A stretch of 64,000 bases of DNA from Deltaproteobacteria bacterium (lineage in GTDB: Bacteria > Myxococcota_A > UBA9042 > PHBI01 > JACKFB01). The translations under genes and the position numbers were made by a program. Positions 63,340 to 64,000 of this stretch are shown one piece after another. The notes beneath the pieces were generated by a model that saw only the letters and a list, made by a program, of their open reading frames with translations, made no database searches and was not told where the DNA came from. Within the stretch, counting starts at the first letter, position 1. Every line of letters begins with the position of its first letter. Location of the stretch: contig JACKFB010000003.1 in NCBI GenBank assembly GCA_020632695.1, forward strand, positions 369,438 to 433,437, read 5' to 3'.

Positions 63340-64000
63340 GGGTGCCCCCCGCCGCCGCCCCCACCGCCGCCGCCCGCCGCCGCGTCGCCCGCCGGCTGCT
63401 CGACCCCCACCAGCACCAGGTCGCCCTCGCTCAGCCCCTCGGCGCGCACCTCGGTGTGCTGCCCGTCGGTGCGCCCGGTCTCCACCGGCACCATCTGCGG
63501 CTCGCCCCCGCGCAGCACGAACACCCGCGATCCCTTCCCGCCCTTCGCCGGCGCCCCATCGGCCCGCGGCTGGCTGCGCGGCCGCGGCCGCATCCCGAAC
63601 ATGCTCGCCGGCCCGCCACCCCGTCCCGCGCCCGCCTCCCCGCCGAGCGCCGCCCGCGGCGAGAAGCGCAGCGCCGCGTTCGGCACCATCAGCACGTCCT
63701 CGCTGACCCCGGTCACGATCGTCGCGCTCGACGTCATCCCCGGCCTCAGCGCCAGGTCCGCGTTGTCGACCTTCAGCAGCGCCGGGTAGGTCACCACGTT
63801 CGACGTGTTCTGCGACGCGAACCAGACCTTCTCCAGCTCGGCCTCGAAGGTGCGGTTCGGGTACGCGTCCACGGTGAAGGTCGCCTTCTGCCCGCTCTCG
63901 ACCACGCCCACGTCCGCCTCGTCGATGTCGAGCTGCAGCTCCATGTGCGTCAGGTCCTCGGCCAGCTCGAAGAGCGTCGGCGTCTGCAAGCTCGACACCA
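63336..64000 (-). CDS. MacA-like periplasmic adaptor, C-terminal part (cut by the window edge)
   Basis: The 3' part of an HlyD/MacA-type adaptor; the start lies beyond position 64000. Visible are the end of the lipoyl/barrel region (LDIDEADVGVVESGQKATFTVDAYPNRTFEAELEKV), the beta-barrel (VVTYPALLKVDNADLALRPGMTSSATI) and the membrane-proximal domain (VLMVPNAALRFSP... EVRAEGLSEGDLVLVGV). An unusual Gly/Arg/Pro-rich insert (about 40 residues, AGRGGGPASMFGMRPRPRSQP) breaks that domain, and the protein ends in a run of about ten Gly and HP. Its stop overlaps the ATPase start. Confidence 0.9.
   Translation of the reverse strand, partial: VSSLQTPTLFELAEDLTHMELQLDIDEADVGVVESGQKATFTVDAYPNRTFEAELEKVWFASQNTSNVVTYPALLKVDNADLALRPGMTSSATIVTGVSEDVLMVPNAALRFSPRAALGGEAGAGRGGGPASMFGMRPRPRSQPRADGAPAKGGKGSRVFVLRGGEPQMVPVETGRTDGQHTEVRAEGLSEGDLVLVGVEQPAGDAAAGGGGGGGGGGHP

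Overview
The window is very GC-rich and densely coded, with overlapping stop and start codons in several operons. It looks like a chromosomal segment of a predatory or soil deltaproteobacterium, most likely Myxococcota. The evidence is a MYXO-CTERM-like C-terminus on a giant secreted protein, two proteins ending in the AgmX/PglI-type TonB-like tail, many lipoproteins with Asp-rich linkers after the lipobox, and Cys-rich lipoproteins. No rRNA, tRNA, CRISPR array or transposase was recognised. Assignments rest on reading translated motifs; no database search was run.

Layout. 1-1857: visibly less GC-rich left edge with a double-frameshifted, orphan type I methyltransferase gene (hsdM). 1970-12524 (minus): ygiQ behind an approximately 8.3 kb gene for a subtilisin-like lipoprotein with about 77 Cys/Asp-rich CTDC repeats of 24 residues; one single-base deletion splits it. 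12940-17674: TPR-type and small lipoproteins, rlmG and a VWA lipoprotein. 17829-23304: tandem VIT-VWA genes ending in a TonB-like tail. 23551-32607: mtfA-type peptidase, an unknown basic protein, a LuxR-type regulator, a GH31 lipoprotein, an alpha/beta hydrolase lipoprotein, a Cys-rich lipoprotein and a LysR regulator. 32994-36350: operon of REC-cyclase, histidine kinase and REC. 36460-45487: PAP2 phosphatase, secreted GH1 and GH3 enzymes, HAD phosphatase, AlkB-like dioxygenase, GNAT and a large unknown lipoprotein. 45602-50245: membrane protein, unknown soluble protein, Pcm, DUF72 and a P-loop NTPase. 50334-57577: BlaI-type repressor, M56 peptidase and a CzcCBA-type efflux system. 57549-64000 (minus): PhyH-like dioxygenase, DUF2254 membrane protein and a MacAB-TolC-like ABC efflux operon whose adaptor runs off the right edge.

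How it works together. Three themes stand out: an exported, lipidated proteome (protease, GH31/GH1/GH3 enzymes, VWA and Cys-rich lipoproteins); envelope signalling (REC-cyclase/kinase operon, VIT-VWA pair); and two tripartite efflux systems. The efflux locus most worth following couples a BlaI/M56 switch, best known from beta-lactam resistance, to a heavy-metal RND pump. A 17-bp dyad sits between the -35 and -10 of the repressor promoter, and a near-copy lies at the start of the outer-membrane factor gene.
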